DNA of 64,000 nt from Huaxiibacter chinensis. GTDB lineage: Bacteria; Pseudomonadota; Gammaproteobacteria; Enterobacterales; Enterobacteriaceae. Below, piece after piece: positions 1 to 9,878 of this stretch. The stretch spans positions 62,001 to 126,000 of the forward strand of contig NZ_JAJVHF010000008.1 in NCBI RefSeq assembly GCF_022171985.1, written 5' to 3'. How positions within the stretch are numbered: position 1 is the stretch's first letter; every line of letters begins with the position of its first letter. Under the pieces are notes generated by a model. That model was not told where the DNA came from and searched no databases. It saw only the letters and a program-made list of their open reading frames with translations. The position numbers and the translations under genes are program-made.

Positions 1-2562
1 GAGATCGATGTCCCGGCAAACGGACTGGATTTAGCCATTCCGGTGGATAAAGCCTGGAAGCGTCACGATCTGTATCTCAGCACGCTGGTGGTTCGCCCCG
101 GCGATAAATCGAAATCCGCCACGCCGAAGCGGGCGGTCGGGCTGCTGCATATCCCGATGGGGGATGAAAATCGCCGCCTGACGATCGCGCTGGATAACCC
201 GCAGAAAATGCGTCCAAACCAGACGCTGTCGGTGAAGGTGAAAGCCAGTGTGAAAACCGGCCAGGTGCCGCAAAAAGTTAACGTGCTGGTCTCTGCCGTG
301 GACAGCGGCGTGTTGAACATCACCGATTACGTCACCCCGGATCCGTGGCAAGCCTTCTTCGGGCAGAAACGCTACGGGGCGGATATTTACGACATTTACG
401 GACAGGTTATCGAAGGCCAGGGGCGTACGGCGGCCCTGCGTTTTGGTGGGGATGGTGATGAGCTTAAGCGCGGCGGTAAACCGCCGGTTAACCACGTCAC
501 GATAATTGCCCAGCAGGCGCAACCCGTGACGCTGGATGCCAACGGTGAAGGCACAATCGACTTACCGATTGGTGATTTCAACGGCGAGCTGCGTCTGATG
601 GCCCAGGCCTGGACCGATGACGATTTCGGCAGCAGTGAAAACAAGGTTATTGTTGCTGCGCCCGTCATTTCAGAGCTAAACATGCCGCGCTTCCTTGCCA
701 GTGGCGATACCTCCCGCTTAACGCTGGATCTCACCAATCTGACTGACCAGCCGCAGACGCTGAACGTGGCGCTTTCGGCAAGCGGTCAACTGTCCCTTGA
801 GGGCGCGCAGCCGCGTCCCCTCACGCTGGGGCCAGGCGATCGTACCACGCTGTTTATCCCGGTGAGGGCCCAGGAAGGCTATGGTGACGGAGAGATTACC
901 GCACAGGTGTCGGGCCTGACGCTACCGGGCGAGACGTTCGCACCGCAGCAAAAGAGCTGGAAGATTGGCGTGCGTCCGGCGTTCCCGGCACAAACCGTGA
1001 ATTCCGGCACAATGCTGAACCCAGGAGAAAGCTGGACCGCGCCGTCGCAGCATATTAACGGCTTCTCTGCGGCGACTTTGCAGGGGCAACTGATGTTGAG
1101 CGGTACACCCCCGCTTAACCTGGCGCGCTATATTCGCGAACTGAAGGCTTACCCTTATGGCTGTCTGGAACAAACCACCAGTGGCCTGTTCCCGTCGCTT
1201 TACACCAATGCCGCCCAGCTGAATGCGCTCGGTATCAAAGGGGATACGGATGAAAGCCGTCGTGCCGCCGTTGAGGTAGGCATCTCCCGCCTGCTGCAAA
1301 TGCAGCGTGACGACGGTGGATTCGCGTTGTGGGATAAAAATGGCCCGGAAGAGTACTGGCTCAGCGCCTATACGACCGATTTCCTGGTTCGCGCTGGCGA
1401 GCAGGGTTATAGCGTACCAACGGATGCGCTGAACAATGCGAATAACCGCCTGCTGCGTTATCTGCAGGATCCGGGCATGATGTCGATCCGCTACAGCGAC
1501 GATACGCCAGCCAGCAAGTTTGCCGTTCAGGTCTATGCTGCGCTGGTGCTGGCTCGTCAGCAGAAAGCCCCGCTGGGAGCGCTGCGGGAAATCTGGGAAC
1601 GCCGTGCGACGGCAGGTTCCGGCTTACCGCTGATGCAGTTAGGGATGGCATTGAAACTCATGGGCGATGCTCCCCGCAGCCAGCTGGCGCTGGATCTTGC
1701 CGTCAAAACGCCACGTCAGGAGAGCAAACGCTGGATGGCCGATTACGGCAGCCAGCTGCGTGACAATGCGCTGATGCTCTCGTTGCTGGAGGAGTATAAA
1801 TTGTTGCCTGAGGAGCAGAACAGTTTGCTGAATGCCCTTTCAGAACAGGCATTCAGCCAGCGCTGGCTCTCCACCCAGGAGAGCAACGCGCTGTTCCTGG
1901 CAGGACGTTCGCTCCAGACGCTCTCGGGCGCGTGGCAGGCCACCACCAGCCTGTCAGAAACTGCTCTGAGCGGCGAAAATGCGCGGGTTGAGAATGTCGC
2001 GGGCGACCGTCTGGATGCGCTTCAGGTTACCAATAGCGGCACGACACCGCTGTGGGTCCGCCTCGACAGCACGGGCTACCCGGAATATGCGCCGCAGCCG
2101 TCATCGAACGTGCTGCATATTGAACGTCATATTCTGGCGACCGACGGCAGCAGCAAATCACTTTCATCACTTAAGAGCGGTGAGCTGGTGCTGGTCTGGC
2201 TGGAGGTGAAAGCGACGCAAAACGTGCCTGACGCCCTGGTCGTCGATTTGCTTCCGGCTGGCCTGGAACTGGAAAATCAGAACCTGGCGAGCAGCAGCGC
2301 CAGCCTGCAGGACAGCGGCAGCGAGGTGCAAAACCTGTTGAGTCAGATGCAACAGGCGGACATCCAGCACATGGAATTCCGCGACGACCGCTTCGTTGCT
2401 GCAGTGCCGGTGAATGAAGGCCAGACGGTCACGCTGGTGTATCTGGCGCGTGCGGTGACGCCTGGAACCTATCAGTTACCGGTTCCGATGGTCGAATCGA
2501 TGTACGTTCCTCAATGGCGGGCAACGGGCGCAGCAAGTGGCCCGCTGATTGTCGTTCCATAA
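1..2562 (+). CDS. yfhM: Alpha-2-macroglobulin-like lipoprotein YfhM, C-terminal part
   Basis: The frame is open from base 1, so the true start lies left of the window; about 853 C-terminal residues remain of a family usually near 1650. This is the bacterial alpha-2-macroglobulin, a periplasmic lipoprotein thought to trap invading proteases and to work with PBP1c in envelope defence. The thioester motif CLEQ is intact at 1162-1173, preceded by YPYG, and is followed by the helical thioester domain and the C-terminal receptor-binding-like domain. The gene stops one base before the GTG start of pbpC, the usual yfhM-pbpC pairing, so the two are probably co-transcribed. The apparent start at base 43 is only an internal GTG. 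Identification is by family resemblance and neighbourhood; nothing looks damaged. Confidence 0.95.
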   Translation, partial: EIDVPANGLDLAIPVDKAWKRHDLYLSTLVVRPGDKSKSATPKRAVGLLHIPMGDENRRLTIALDNPQKMRPNQTLSVKVKASVKTGQVPQKVNVLVSAVDSGVLNITDYVTPDPWQAFFGQKRYGADIYDIYGQVIEGQGRTAALRFGGDGDELKRGGKPPVNHVTIIAQQAQPVTLDANGEGTIDLPIGDFNGELRLMAQAWTDDDFGSSENKVIVAAPVISELNMPRFLASGDTSRLTLDLTNLTDQPQTLNVALSASGQLSLEGAQPRPLTLGPGDRTTLFIPVRAQEGYGDGEITAQVSGLTLPGETFAPQQKSWKIGVRPAFPAQTVNSGTMLNPGESWTAPSQHINGFSAATLQGQLMLSGTPPLNLARYIRELKAYPYGCLEQTTSGLFPSLYTNAAQLNALGIKGDTDESRRAAVEVGISRLLQMQRDDGGFALWDKNGPEEYWLSAYTTDFLVRAGEQGYSVPTDALNNANNRLLRYLQDPGMMSIRYSDDTPASKFAVQVYAALVLARQQKAPLGALREIWERRATAGSGLPLMQLGMALKLMGDAPRSQLALDLAVKTPRQESKRWMADYGSQLRDNALMLSLLEEYKLLPEEQNSLLNALSEQAFSQRWLSTQESNALFLAGRSLQTLSGAWQATTSLSETALSGENARVENVAGDRLDALQVTNSGTTPLWVRLDSTGYPEYAPQPSSNVLHIERHILATDGSSKSLSSLKSGELVLVWLEVKATQNVPDALVVDLLPAGLELENQNLASSSASLQDSGSEVQNLLSQMQQADIQHMEFRDDRFVAAVPVNEGQTVTLVYLARAVTPGTYQLPVPMVESMYVPQWRATGAASGPLIVVP

Positions 2563-2563
2563 C

Positions 2564-4894
2564 GTGTCATTATCGCGTCTGATGCGCTCCCGCTGGCTAA
2601 GGCTGGCGGGAGCGATTCTCATTTTATGGGGCAGCATCCTGGCGGCCGATCGCCTGTGGCAATTACCTTTACATGAGGTGAATCCGGCTCGGGTTGTGGT
2701 TGACGAAAACGGCACGCCGCTCTGGCGATTTGCCGATCGCGACGGTATCTGGCGTTATCCGGTCACCCTCGAAGAGGTCTCGCCGCGCTATCTTGACGCC
2801 CTGATTCAGTATGAAGACCGCTGGTTCTGGGATCATCCGGGGGTAAATCCTTTTTCCGTACTGCGAGCGGCCTGGCAGGATATCAGCTCCGGCAAAGTCG
2901 TCTCAGGCGGCAGCACGCTCACCATGCAGGTGGCCCGCCTGCTCGATCCGCACCCCCGCACTATTGGCGGCAAGATCCGCCAGCTCTGGCGTGCGATCCA
3001 GCTGGAATGGCATCTCTCCAAGCGCGACATCCTGACGCTCTACCTGAACCGGGCACCCTTTGGCGGCACGCTTCAGGGCGTCGGCGCAGCAAGCTGGGCT
3101 TATCTGGGCAAAGCGCCTTCGCAGTTAAGCTACTCTGAAGCCGCGTTGCTCGCGGTCCTTCCCCAGGCCCCCAGCCGTTTACGCCCTGACCGCTGGCCGG
3201 AACGGGCGGAAGCCGCGCGCAATAAAGTGCTGGAGAGAATGGTTACCCAGGGCGTCTGGACGGCGCAGCAGGTGAAAGAGTCCCGTGAAGAGCCCGTCTG
3301 GCTGGCCCCCCGACAAATGCCGCAGCTCGCGCCGCTCTTTTCTCGCATGATGCTGGGTAAAACCCGCGAGACGAAAATTGTCACCACGCTGGATGCCTCG
3401 TTGCAACGCCAGCTTGAAGAGCTGGCCCTGAACTGGAAATCGCGGCTTCCTCCGCGCAGTTCACTGGCGATGATCGTGGTTGACCATTCCACGATGAACG
3501 TTCGGGGCTGGGTCGGTTCTGTCGACATCACGGATGATACGCGATTCAGCCACGTCGATATGGTGAACGCCATCCGCTCGCCAGGTTCGGTACTGAAGCC
3601 CTTTATTTACGGGATGGCGCTTGATGAGGGGCTGATTCATCCGGCCTCGTTACTGCAGGATGTGCCACGGCGTACCGGTGATTACCGGCCGGGCAATTTT
3701 GACAGCGGGTTTCATGGCCCCGTCAGCATGAGTGAAGCCCTGGTACGTTCGCTGAATTTACCGGCAGTACAGGTACTCGAGGCGTATGGTCCTAAACGCT
3801 TTGCAGGCCTGCTGAGCAATGCCGGGTTACCGCTCACTCTTCCTGCGGGAGCACAGCCCAATCTATCCCTGATTCTGGGTGGGGCAGGGGCGAGGCTGGC
3901 GGATATCACCGCAGCCTATAGCGCCTTCGCGCGTCACGGCAAAGCGGCGCGGCTCCGGCTGCGGCCTGACGATCCCTTAATCGAACGCCCGTTACTTTCG
4001 CCTGGCGCGGCCTGGATTATTCGCCGCATTCTGGGCAACGAAGCGCAGCCTTTACCGGACGGCGCACTGCCGCAGATCGCGCCGTTCGCCTGGAAAACAG
4101 GGACCAGTTATGGCTACCGCGATGCCTGGGCCGTGGGGCTCAATGCGCGTTATCTTATCGGTATCTGGACCGGCCGCCCGGACGGGACGCCGGTTGCCGG
4201 ACAGTTCGGTTTTGCCAGCGCGGTTCCGCTGTTAAACCAGGTCAATAATATGCTTCAGTCGCGTTCAACGATTGACGAAGCGCGATTGCCTCGCGATCCG
4301 CGTCCTGAGACCGTCAGTAGGGGAGTGATCTGCTGGCCGGGCGGGCAAGCATTACCCGAAGGCAGCGAAAATTGCCGCCGCCGATTAGCCACCTGGTTGC
4401 TGGAGGGCAGCCAGCCACCCACGCTTTTACTGCCCGAACAGGAAGGGGCGCGGGGAATACATTTCCCGATCTGGCTTAACAAAGAAGGCAAACGTGTTGC
4501 CGCAGATTGCCCCGATGCAACGGAGAAAACGCTGGATGTCTGGCCATTGCCGCTTGAACCCTGGCTGCCCCCAACCGAGAGGCGTGCGGCCCGCCTGCCC
4601 GCCGCATCTAAAACCTGCCCGCCGATGAATGCCTTAGGCGCCGCGCCGCTGATTCTGTCGGGGATACGCGAGGGTGCGGTTATTAAGCGTCTACCCGGTC
4701 AGGACAGCGTACATGTGCCCGTTTCAACGTCGGGGGGCGAAGGACGTCGCTGGTGGTTTTTAAATGGCGAGAGCCTTAATGCGGCGACTTCGGGCACCAC
4801 GCTTATTCTCAGCACGGCGGGGAGCTATCAGTTAGTCGTGATGGATGAACAAGGGCAGACGGTTGCCGTGACCTTTGAGATGCGTCAGGAATAA
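2564..4894 (+). CDS. pbpC: Penicillin-binding protein 1C (bifunctional transglycosylase/transpeptidase)
   Basis: A peptidoglycan glycosyltransferase with a transpeptidase domain, anchored in the inner membrane and acting in the periplasm. One membrane segment lies at about residues 12-28. The GT51 domain follows (EDRWFWDHPGVN, then GGSTLTMQVARLL). The transpeptidase domain has SPGSVLKPF (S-x-x-K), SLN and KTGTSYGYRD. The last 90 or so residues form the small C-terminal domain typical of PBP1C. I chose the GTG at 2564, one base after the yfhM stop, giving 776 residues against about 770 in E. coli; a TTG at 2549 would overlap yfhM, and ATG 2582 would trim the cytoplasmic tail. There is no strong ribosome site, so translation is likely coupled to yfhM. 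Confidence 0.93.
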   Translation: MSLSRLMRSRWLRLAGAILILWGSILAADRLWQLPLHEVNPARVVVDENGTPLWRFADRDGIWRYPVTLEEVSPRYLDALIQYEDRWFWDHPGVNPFSVLRAAWQDISSGKVVSGGSTLTMQVARLLDPHPRTIGGKIRQLWRAIQLEWHLSKRDILTLYLNRAPFGGTLQGVGAASWAYLGKAPSQLSYSEAALLAVLPQAPSRLRPDRWPERAEAARNKVLERMVTQGVWTAQQVKESREEPVWLAPRQMPQLAPLFSRMMLGKTRETKIVTTLDASLQRQLEELALNWKSRLPPRSSLAMIVVDHSTMNVRGWVGSVDITDDTRFSHVDMVNAIRSPGSVLKPFIYGMALDEGLIHPASLLQDVPRRTGDYRPGNFDSGFHGPVSMSEALVRSLNLPAVQVLEAYGPKRFAGLLSNAGLPLTLPAGAQPNLSLILGGAGARLADITAAYSAFARHGKAARLRLRPDDPLIERPLLSPGAAWIIRRILGNEAQPLPDGALPQIAPFAWKTGTSYGYRDAWAVGLNARYLIGIWTGRPDGTPVAGQFGFASAVPLLNQVNNMLQSRSTIDEARLPRDPRPETVSRGVICWPGGQALPEGSENCRRRLATWLLEGSQPPTLLLPEQEGARGIHFPIWLNKEGKRVAADCPDATEKTLDVWPLPLEPWLPPTERRAARLPAASKTCPPMNALGAAPLILSGIREGAVIKRLPGQDSVHVPVSTSGGEGRRWWFLNGESLNAATSGTTLILSTAGSYQLVVMDEQGQTVAVTFEMRQE

Positions 4895-5006
4895 TTCAGC
4901 AAATAAATATAATTAATAATTTTCATTCGTTATTTGTATATTTACCACCCTGTATCTGTGAGTGATTATTATTACGGATATAGATTTCTCCCCCTTACGA
5001 GTTATA

Positions 5007-5020
5007 TTGATAAACGTCAA
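5007..5020. promoter_or_regulatory. FNR-type site upstream of the DMSO-reductase-like operon
   Basis: TTGATAAACGTCAA matches the FNR consensus TTGAT-N4-ATCAA at 9 of 10 defined positions. Its centre (5013.5) would sit at -41.5 if transcription started near 5055, and a weak -10-like GAAAAT at 5043-5048 fits that start. This is the layout of a class II FNR-activated promoter and suits an anaerobic respiratory enzyme. The transcription start is inferred, not shown. Confidence 0.6.
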
Positions 5021-5073
5021 ACGTCCCTTCCTGAGTACAAGCGAAAATAGTTTTTTGTTTGAAGGAACGAATG

Positions 5074-7452
5074 ATGAACGATATTCATAAAAAGGGAGAG
5101 GGGGTCTTCCCTCCGGTCTCGCGACGCCACTTTATTCAGGCAAGCTCGGCACTGGTCGCGCTGCCCTTTATCTCTCTGCCCTCACGCGGTCAGGCTGAGA
5201 CGGCGCCTGTCGCGGCGGAAGCTGTCCAGGAAAATGTGGTGCAAACCTGCAGCACCTTTGACTGCGGCGGAAAATGCGATATTCGTGCGCATGTCAGTGA
5301 TGGCGTCGTCACGCGTATTTCCACGCGGCCCGATAATGCCCTGGATCCGGACATGCCCGTCATGCGTGCCTGTGTACGCGGGCGAGCTTACCGAAAGTTT
5401 GTCTATCATCCCGACAGGCTTAAATATCCCATGAAACGCGTGGGCAAGCGTGGTGAAGGGAAATTTGAACGCATTTCCTGGGATGAAGCCACCACGCTTA
5501 TTGCCAGCAATTTGCAAACGTTGACCGCTCAATACGGTGCGGCATCGCGCTATGTCCATGTTGGCACGGCGGTGTCTGGCGGCACCTTTTCCGGCGATAA
5601 AATGGTGCGTCGTCTGCTGAATTTAACCGGCGGATATCTGGAGAGCTACCATTCTGTCAGCATGGGCAATACCGCCGCCGCAACACCTTATACCTACGGT
5701 ACGGCCGCCAGCGGAAGCTCGCTCGATACGCTGCTGGACACTAAGCTTGTGATCCTGTGGGGGCATAATCCCACCGAGACTATTTTTGGTCACAGCAACT
5801 ATTTCTTCCAGAAGATGAAGCAAAACGGCACCCGCTTTATCGTTGTTGATCCGCGTTATTCCGATACCGTGTCCTCCCTGGCCGAACAGTGGATCCCGCT
5901 TCTGCCGACCACTGACAATGCGCTGATGGATGCGATGATGTATGTCATCGTGACGGAAAATTTGCACGACAGTGATTTTATCACGCGTTACACCCTGGGG
6001 TTTGACGAGGCGTCGATGCCTGAGGGCGTGCCGGCTAACGAATCGCTGGTGGCCTACCTGACCGGCGCAAAAGATGGCGTGGTCAAAACGCCGGAGTGGG
6101 CAGAGAAAATCACCCATGTTCCGGCACAGACGATCCGTCAGCTGGCGCGAGATTATGCCACTACCAAACCTGCGGCCCTGATTCAGGGATGGGGACCCCA
6201 GCGACACAACTGCGGCGAGCGCACCGCCCGTGGCTCAACGCTGCTGGCGAGCATTACCGGCAACGTCGGTATTCAGGGTGGCTGGGCGGCGGGCTACGGC
6301 GGCTGTGCCAACCGTAAATTTGCCGCCGGTCCTGAGATGCCCGATAACCCGGTGAAAGCCAAAATTTCAGTGATGAACTGGGTACAGGCCGCAGACGATG
6401 CCAGCAAAGTGACGCCAGACGTGGGGCTAAAAGAGGCCGACAGGCTGGACAGCAATATCCGTATTCTCTTCTCGCTTGCGGGCAACTATCTGGCGAATCA
6501 AAACCCCGATCTGCATCAGGCAACGCGGGTGCTGGAAGATGAGTCAAAGATCCGCTTCATTGTCGCAAGCGATCTCTTTATGACGCCCAGCGCGAAATAT
6601 GCCGATCTTCTCCTTCCCGAAACCAGTTTTATGGAGCGCTGGAATATTGGCGAGACCTGGGGCACCGCGAGCTATTTGATCCTGTCGGAAAAATTGATCG
6701 AGCCGGAATTTGAACGCCGTTCCGACTATGACTGGCTGCGCGAGGTCGCGAAGAAGTTAGGCATTGAAGCCGATTTCAGCCAGGGCCGCGATGAAAAAGG
6801 CTGGATTGAACATATCTGGGAGCAAACCCGCCTGGCCATGCCGGATGAGAATCTGCCGGACTTTGCGACGCTGCAGCAGACCCGTCAGCATTTATTCAAA
6901 AGCGCCCCTTACATCGCCTTTGAAGAGAACATTCGCGATCCGAAAAACCACCCGTTCCCGACGCCGTCCGGGAAAATCGAGATTTTCTCAAAACGCCTTT
7001 ACGACATGCACCATCCGGAAATTCCCGCGCTTTCACACTATGTTCCTGCGCATGAAGGGCCTGAAGATGCGCTGGCGAAGACCTTCCCGCTGCAGTTGAT
7101 AACGTGGAAGGGCAAGAATCGCGCAAACTCTACCCAGTATGCGAACCCCTGGCTCGTTGAAGTCCAGACGCAAAAACTGTGGATCAATCCGCAGGATGCT
7201 GAAAAACGTGGCATCAGGCAGGGCGACAGCGTGCGTATTCACAACGAACGCGGCATTTGCCAGATTCCGGCAGAAGTGACGCCGCGCATCATCCCTGGCG
7301 TGGTGGCCATGCAGGCTGGAGCCTGGTGGCATCCTGATGAACAGGGCGTGGATCGCGGGGGCTGTGCCAACGTGCTGAGCTCGGCCCGTATCACCGCGCT
7401 GGCGAAAGGGAATTCCCATCAAACTATGCTGGTTGAGGTAGCAAAAGCATGA
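5074..7452 (+). CDS. DMSO reductase-family molybdopterin oxidoreductase, catalytic subunit A
   Basis: The Mo-bisMGD catalytic subunit of an anaerobic terminal reductase, exported to the periplasm by the Tat system. The N-terminus has a twin-arginine signal SRRHF at residues 16-20, a hydrophobic stretch and a likely cleavage near AETA. Cysteines 59, 64, 68 and 100 form the N-terminal [4Fe-4S] site. The rest matches the molybdopterin oxidoreductase and dinucleotide-binding domains; 792 residues is normal. ATG 5074 is chosen because AAGGA at 5062-5066 lies 7 bases before it; ATG 5071 is the alternative. Subunits B, C and a polyferredoxin follow with overlaps or two-base gaps. Salmonella carries a like cluster between pbpC and ndk. 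The real substrate (DMSO, TMAO, another S- or N-oxide) cannot be told from sequence. No TorD/DmsD-type chaperone gene is nearby. Confidence 0.88.
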   Translation: MNDIHKKGEGVFPPVSRRHFIQASSALVALPFISLPSRGQAETAPVAAEAVQENVVQTCSTFDCGGKCDIRAHVSDGVVTRISTRPDNALDPDMPVMRACVRGRAYRKFVYHPDRLKYPMKRVGKRGEGKFERISWDEATTLIASNLQTLTAQYGAASRYVHVGTAVSGGTFSGDKMVRRLLNLTGGYLESYHSVSMGNTAAATPYTYGTAASGSSLDTLLDTKLVILWGHNPTETIFGHSNYFFQKMKQNGTRFIVVDPRYSDTVSSLAEQWIPLLPTTDNALMDAMMYVIVTENLHDSDFITRYTLGFDEASMPEGVPANESLVAYLTGAKDGVVKTPEWAEKITHVPAQTIRQLARDYATTKPAALIQGWGPQRHNCGERTARGSTLLASITGNVGIQGGWAAGYGGCANRKFAAGPEMPDNPVKAKISVMNWVQAADDASKVTPDVGLKEADRLDSNIRILFSLAGNYLANQNPDLHQATRVLEDESKIRFIVASDLFMTPSAKYADLLLPETSFMERWNIGETWGTASYLILSEKLIEPEFERRSDYDWLREVAKKLGIEADFSQGRDEKGWIEHIWEQTRLAMPDENLPDFATLQQTRQHLFKSAPYIAFEENIRDPKNHPFPTPSGKIEIFSKRLYDMHHPEIPALSHYVPAHEGPEDALAKTFPLQLITWKGKNRANSTQYANPWLVEVQTQKLWINPQDAEKRGIRQGDSVRIHNERGICQIPAEVTPRIIPGVVAMQAGAWWHPDEQGVDRGGCANVLSSARITALAKGNSHQTMLVEVAKA

Positions 7453-8078
7453 GCCAATTCAAACATTACGCGCCGGTGAGCGATAAACAGCTGGGCTTCT
7501 TTATCGACGCTTCCCGATGCTCTGGCTGTAAGGCCTGTCAGGTGGCGTGCAAAGATAAAAACAACCTTGAGGTAGGGCGACGTTTTCGCCGCGTTTACGA
7601 GGTAAATGGCGGCGGCTTTGTCCCAACCGGGCAGGGCGGCGTAATCAATAACGTGTTTGCCTACACGCTCTCTGTCTCCTGCAACCATTGCGCCGATCCC
7701 ATCTGCACCAAAAATTGCCCGACGACGGCAATGCACAAACGTCCCGGTGACGGCATCGTGCGTGTCGATACCGACAAGTGCGTCGGCTGCGGCTATTGCG
7801 CCTGGTCATGCCCTTATGGCGCGCCGCAGCTTAACGAGCAGACCGGACAAATGTCGAAATGCGATTTCTGCGTAGACCTGCAGGCAAAAGGGGAGCAGCC
7901 GATGTGCGTCGCCACCTGTCCTCTGGAAGCGATAAAATTCGGTCCGATTGACGAACTGCGCGCCAAATACGGCAGCCTGTGTGACGTTAAAGGATTACCG
8001 GATTCCGCGATAACCCAGCCGAACCTGGTCATCAAAGCGCATCAGGGCGCAGAGAAAGAGGGGAAACGTCATGCATGA
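7449..8078 (+). CDS. DMSO reductase-family iron-sulfur subunit B
   Basis: Electron-transfer subunit carrying four [4Fe-4S] clusters between the membrane anchor and the molybdenum subunit. The cysteine groups are visible in order: CSGCKACQVAC, CNHCADPICTKNCP, CVGCGYCAWSCP and CDFCVDLQ followed by CVATCP. The length of 209 residues is standard for DmsB. Its ATG overlaps the stop of subunit A (ATGA, four bases), so the two are translationally coupled. It has no signal peptide and would be carried out by the Tat signal of subunit A, as in known DMSO reductases. Confidence 0.92.
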   Translation: MSQFKHYAPVSDKQLGFFIDASRCSGCKACQVACKDKNNLEVGRRFRRVYEVNGGGFVPTGQGGVINNVFAYTLSVSCNHCADPICTKNCPTTAMHKRPGDGIVRVDTDKCVGCGYCAWSCPYGAPQLNEQTGQMSKCDFCVDLQAKGEQPMCVATCPLEAIKFGPIDELRAKYGSLCDVKGLPDSAITQPNLVIKAHQGAEKEGKRHA

Positions 8079-8880
8079 GTTACCACTCCTCGTTTTTACG
8101 CTGTTTTTGCAGGGATCGGTGGGCGTTACGCTCTGGCTGGCACTCGCCCCCCAATCTCAGACGGCACGCCTGCGCATGTTCCCGATCGCGGCGACCGCCT
8201 TTGCCCTTGCCTGTATCGGGCTTATCGCCTCAACGCTGCATATGGGTTATCCGCTTAATGCCCTGAACGCGCTGCGCCACGTAGGGAGTTCATGGCTGAG
8301 CCGTGAAATTGTTTTTGCAAGTCTCTATCTGGCTTGCCTGGGGCTGGCGTCGTTGCTGTTACTGGCAAAAAAACCGGGCTGGAAAGGGTTGCTGGTAGTG
8401 GCGGCATTCCTGGGGGCGATCGATGTCTTCTGTATGGCGCAAATCTATATGCACACGTCGGTGGTGACGTGGCAGCATTTTAACACGCTGATCCTCTTTT
8501 TCGGCACCGTGGGCATCGTCGGCTCTGTCGTTATTGCCTTTGCCTGTATGGATAACGTCGAGTCGCGTCAAACCACGACGCTACGGATTGCCGCTGCCAT
8601 CGCAATGCTGGTAGTCCTGATTCGCCTGATCGTCCAACCACTCTGGATGGCGGAGATCGCCGCTGCCGATGCGTCCATCGTCACGTTGCCGCATCACCCT
8701 GTAGCCCTGTTGCAGCAAATGCAGGGCTTCCATGTGCTGAGCCAGAGCCTGTCAGTCGTGGGAATGCTGGTGTTTGTCGTCGGGCTGCTTAAACACAAGC
8801 GGCTGGCGATCATGGCGGGAAGTATTGGGTTAGTGGTTGGCGAAATCATGTTGCGCTACGTCTTTTTTAGTATTGGCTAA
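8071..8880 (+). CDS. DMSO reductase-family membrane anchor subunit C
   Basis: Integral membrane subunit of the DmsC family, expected to oxidise menaquinol and pass electrons to the iron-sulfur subunit. The 269 residues hold about eight hydrophobic segments with short loops, the usual DmsC layout. The start overlaps the end of subunit B by eight bases, and the stop is two bases before the next gene, so all four belong to one transcript. The family is poorly conserved in sequence, so the call rests on topology and operon position as much as on identity. Confidence 0.88.
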   Translation: MHELPLLVFTLFLQGSVGVTLWLALAPQSQTARLRMFPIAATAFALACIGLIASTLHMGYPLNALNALRHVGSSWLSREIVFASLYLACLGLASLLLLAKKPGWKGLLVVAAFLGAIDVFCMAQIYMHTSVVTWQHFNTLILFFGTVGIVGSVVIAFACMDNVESRQTTTLRIAAAIAMLVVLIRLIVQPLWMAEIAAADASIVTLPHHPVALLQQMQGFHVLSQSLSVVGMLVFVVGLLKHKRLAIMAGSIGLVVGEIMLRYVFFSIG

Positions 8881-8882
8881 GG

Positions 8883-9743
8883 GTGAACTTCACCTTTGAA
8901 CCTGCGATGGCGGTCACGCAGCATTGCGTCCGTCATCGCTTCCGTTACGCCACCTGTAAAACCTGTGCAGGCGAATGCCCTGCGCAGGTCTTTTCACCGA
9001 TCGAGGGCGGGATGCATATCGATGCGTCGATGTGCATTCAGTGTGGCAACTGCCTGTTCGTCTGCCCGGCAGAGGCTATCTCAGGCCTTTCACCCGCCAC
9101 GCGGCACTACTGTGGTGACACGCTGGTTGGGCCCTTCTCAGGCCAGCCCCCTACGGTCAACGAACTGCTTCTCTGGCACCGGGAGTACGGGATCCGCTTT
9201 GTCGCACTGTCGCCTGAACAAAACGAGCTCTGGCTACTGGCCATTGCACGGCTCAACCTGGTGCTGAAGGCCTACGGCGAAGCGACATGGGGAATAAAGC
9301 CGCCAGACGTCGTACCGATTAACCTTGCCCGACGCAGCCTGTTCCATGTTCCGCGCGAGCATGTTCACACTGCGACGGTGCGGCCTGGCATCAGACGGGT
9401 ACGGCAATACTTTGCTGATCAAAGCGAGGCTGCGCTGTCGATTGATGCCTCGCGTTGTGTGATGTGCAGCGCCTGCTGGCGGGCCTGTCCGGAAAAAGCC
9501 CTTCGTTTTGACGCGGGGGCGTTTATTCTTGATGCCGCAGCCTGTACCGGTTGCGGGGGCTGTACCGCAGTATGCCTGCATCAGGCAATTAAGCTCGAAA
9601 AGAGGCGTGGGCTTTCGGCAATAAAACACCTTTCGGCCCGTGAGCGGACCTGCCGCTCATGCCATCGTGCATTCTGGGCGCTTGAACCGGACGCGGAACA
9701 TTGTTATCTCTGTAAACATCATGCGCATGGAATGCGTTCCTGA
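8883..9743 (+). CDS. Polyferredoxin-type 4Fe-4S protein of the DMSO-reductase-like operon
   Basis: A 286-residue protein with two ferredoxin-like halves. The first has CKTCAGECP and CIQCGNCLFVCP, the second CVMCSACWRACP and CTGCGGCTAVC, and a C-terminal CRSC...CYLC group could bind zinc or a further cluster. The start is a GTG two bases after the subunit C stop; an internal ATG at the MAV position is possible. No signal peptide is seen, so it is probably cytoplasmic. Salmonella has a similar polyferredoxin beside its dms-like genes. Its role is unknown: it may feed electrons to the reductase or take part in cluster or cofactor assembly, possibly in place of the missing chaperone. That is inference. 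Confidence 0.8.
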   Translation: MNFTFEPAMAVTQHCVRHRFRYATCKTCAGECPAQVFSPIEGGMHIDASMCIQCGNCLFVCPAEAISGLSPATRHYCGDTLVGPFSGQPPTVNELLLWHREYGIRFVALSPEQNELWLLAIARLNLVLKAYGEATWGIKPPDVVPINLARRSLFHVPREHVHTATVRPGIRRVRQYFADQSEAALSIDASRCVMCSACWRACPEKALRFDAGAFILDAAACTGCGGCTAVCLHQAIKLEKRRGLSAIKHLSARERTCRSCHRAFWALEPDAEHCYLCKHHAHGMRS

Positions 9744-9816
9744 TGCCTGTTGCTAAAACTCGTCTTATTTTAAAAAAATGTTACCTGCATCCATAGGCAA
9801 TAGCGCCATTGCTCTT

Positions 9817-9822
9817 TATAAT
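9817..9822 (+). promoter_or_regulatory. Probable -10 element for ndk
   Basis: A perfect TATAAT 57 bases before the ndk start. The base 17 nucleotides upstream begins a weak -35 (TAGGCA at 9794-9799). Position and sequence fit a sigma-70 promoter separating ndk from the upstream respiratory operon. Confidence 0.55.
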
Positions 9823-9878
9823 CCGCGCCACACCATACTGCGGTATGCAAAACAACAGAACAAATCACAGAGGTAATC

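Noticed and set aside
2549..2563. TTG start of pbpC inside yfhM
   Set aside because: The GTG at 2564 gives the family length without overlapping the yfhM stop; neither has a strong ribosome site.
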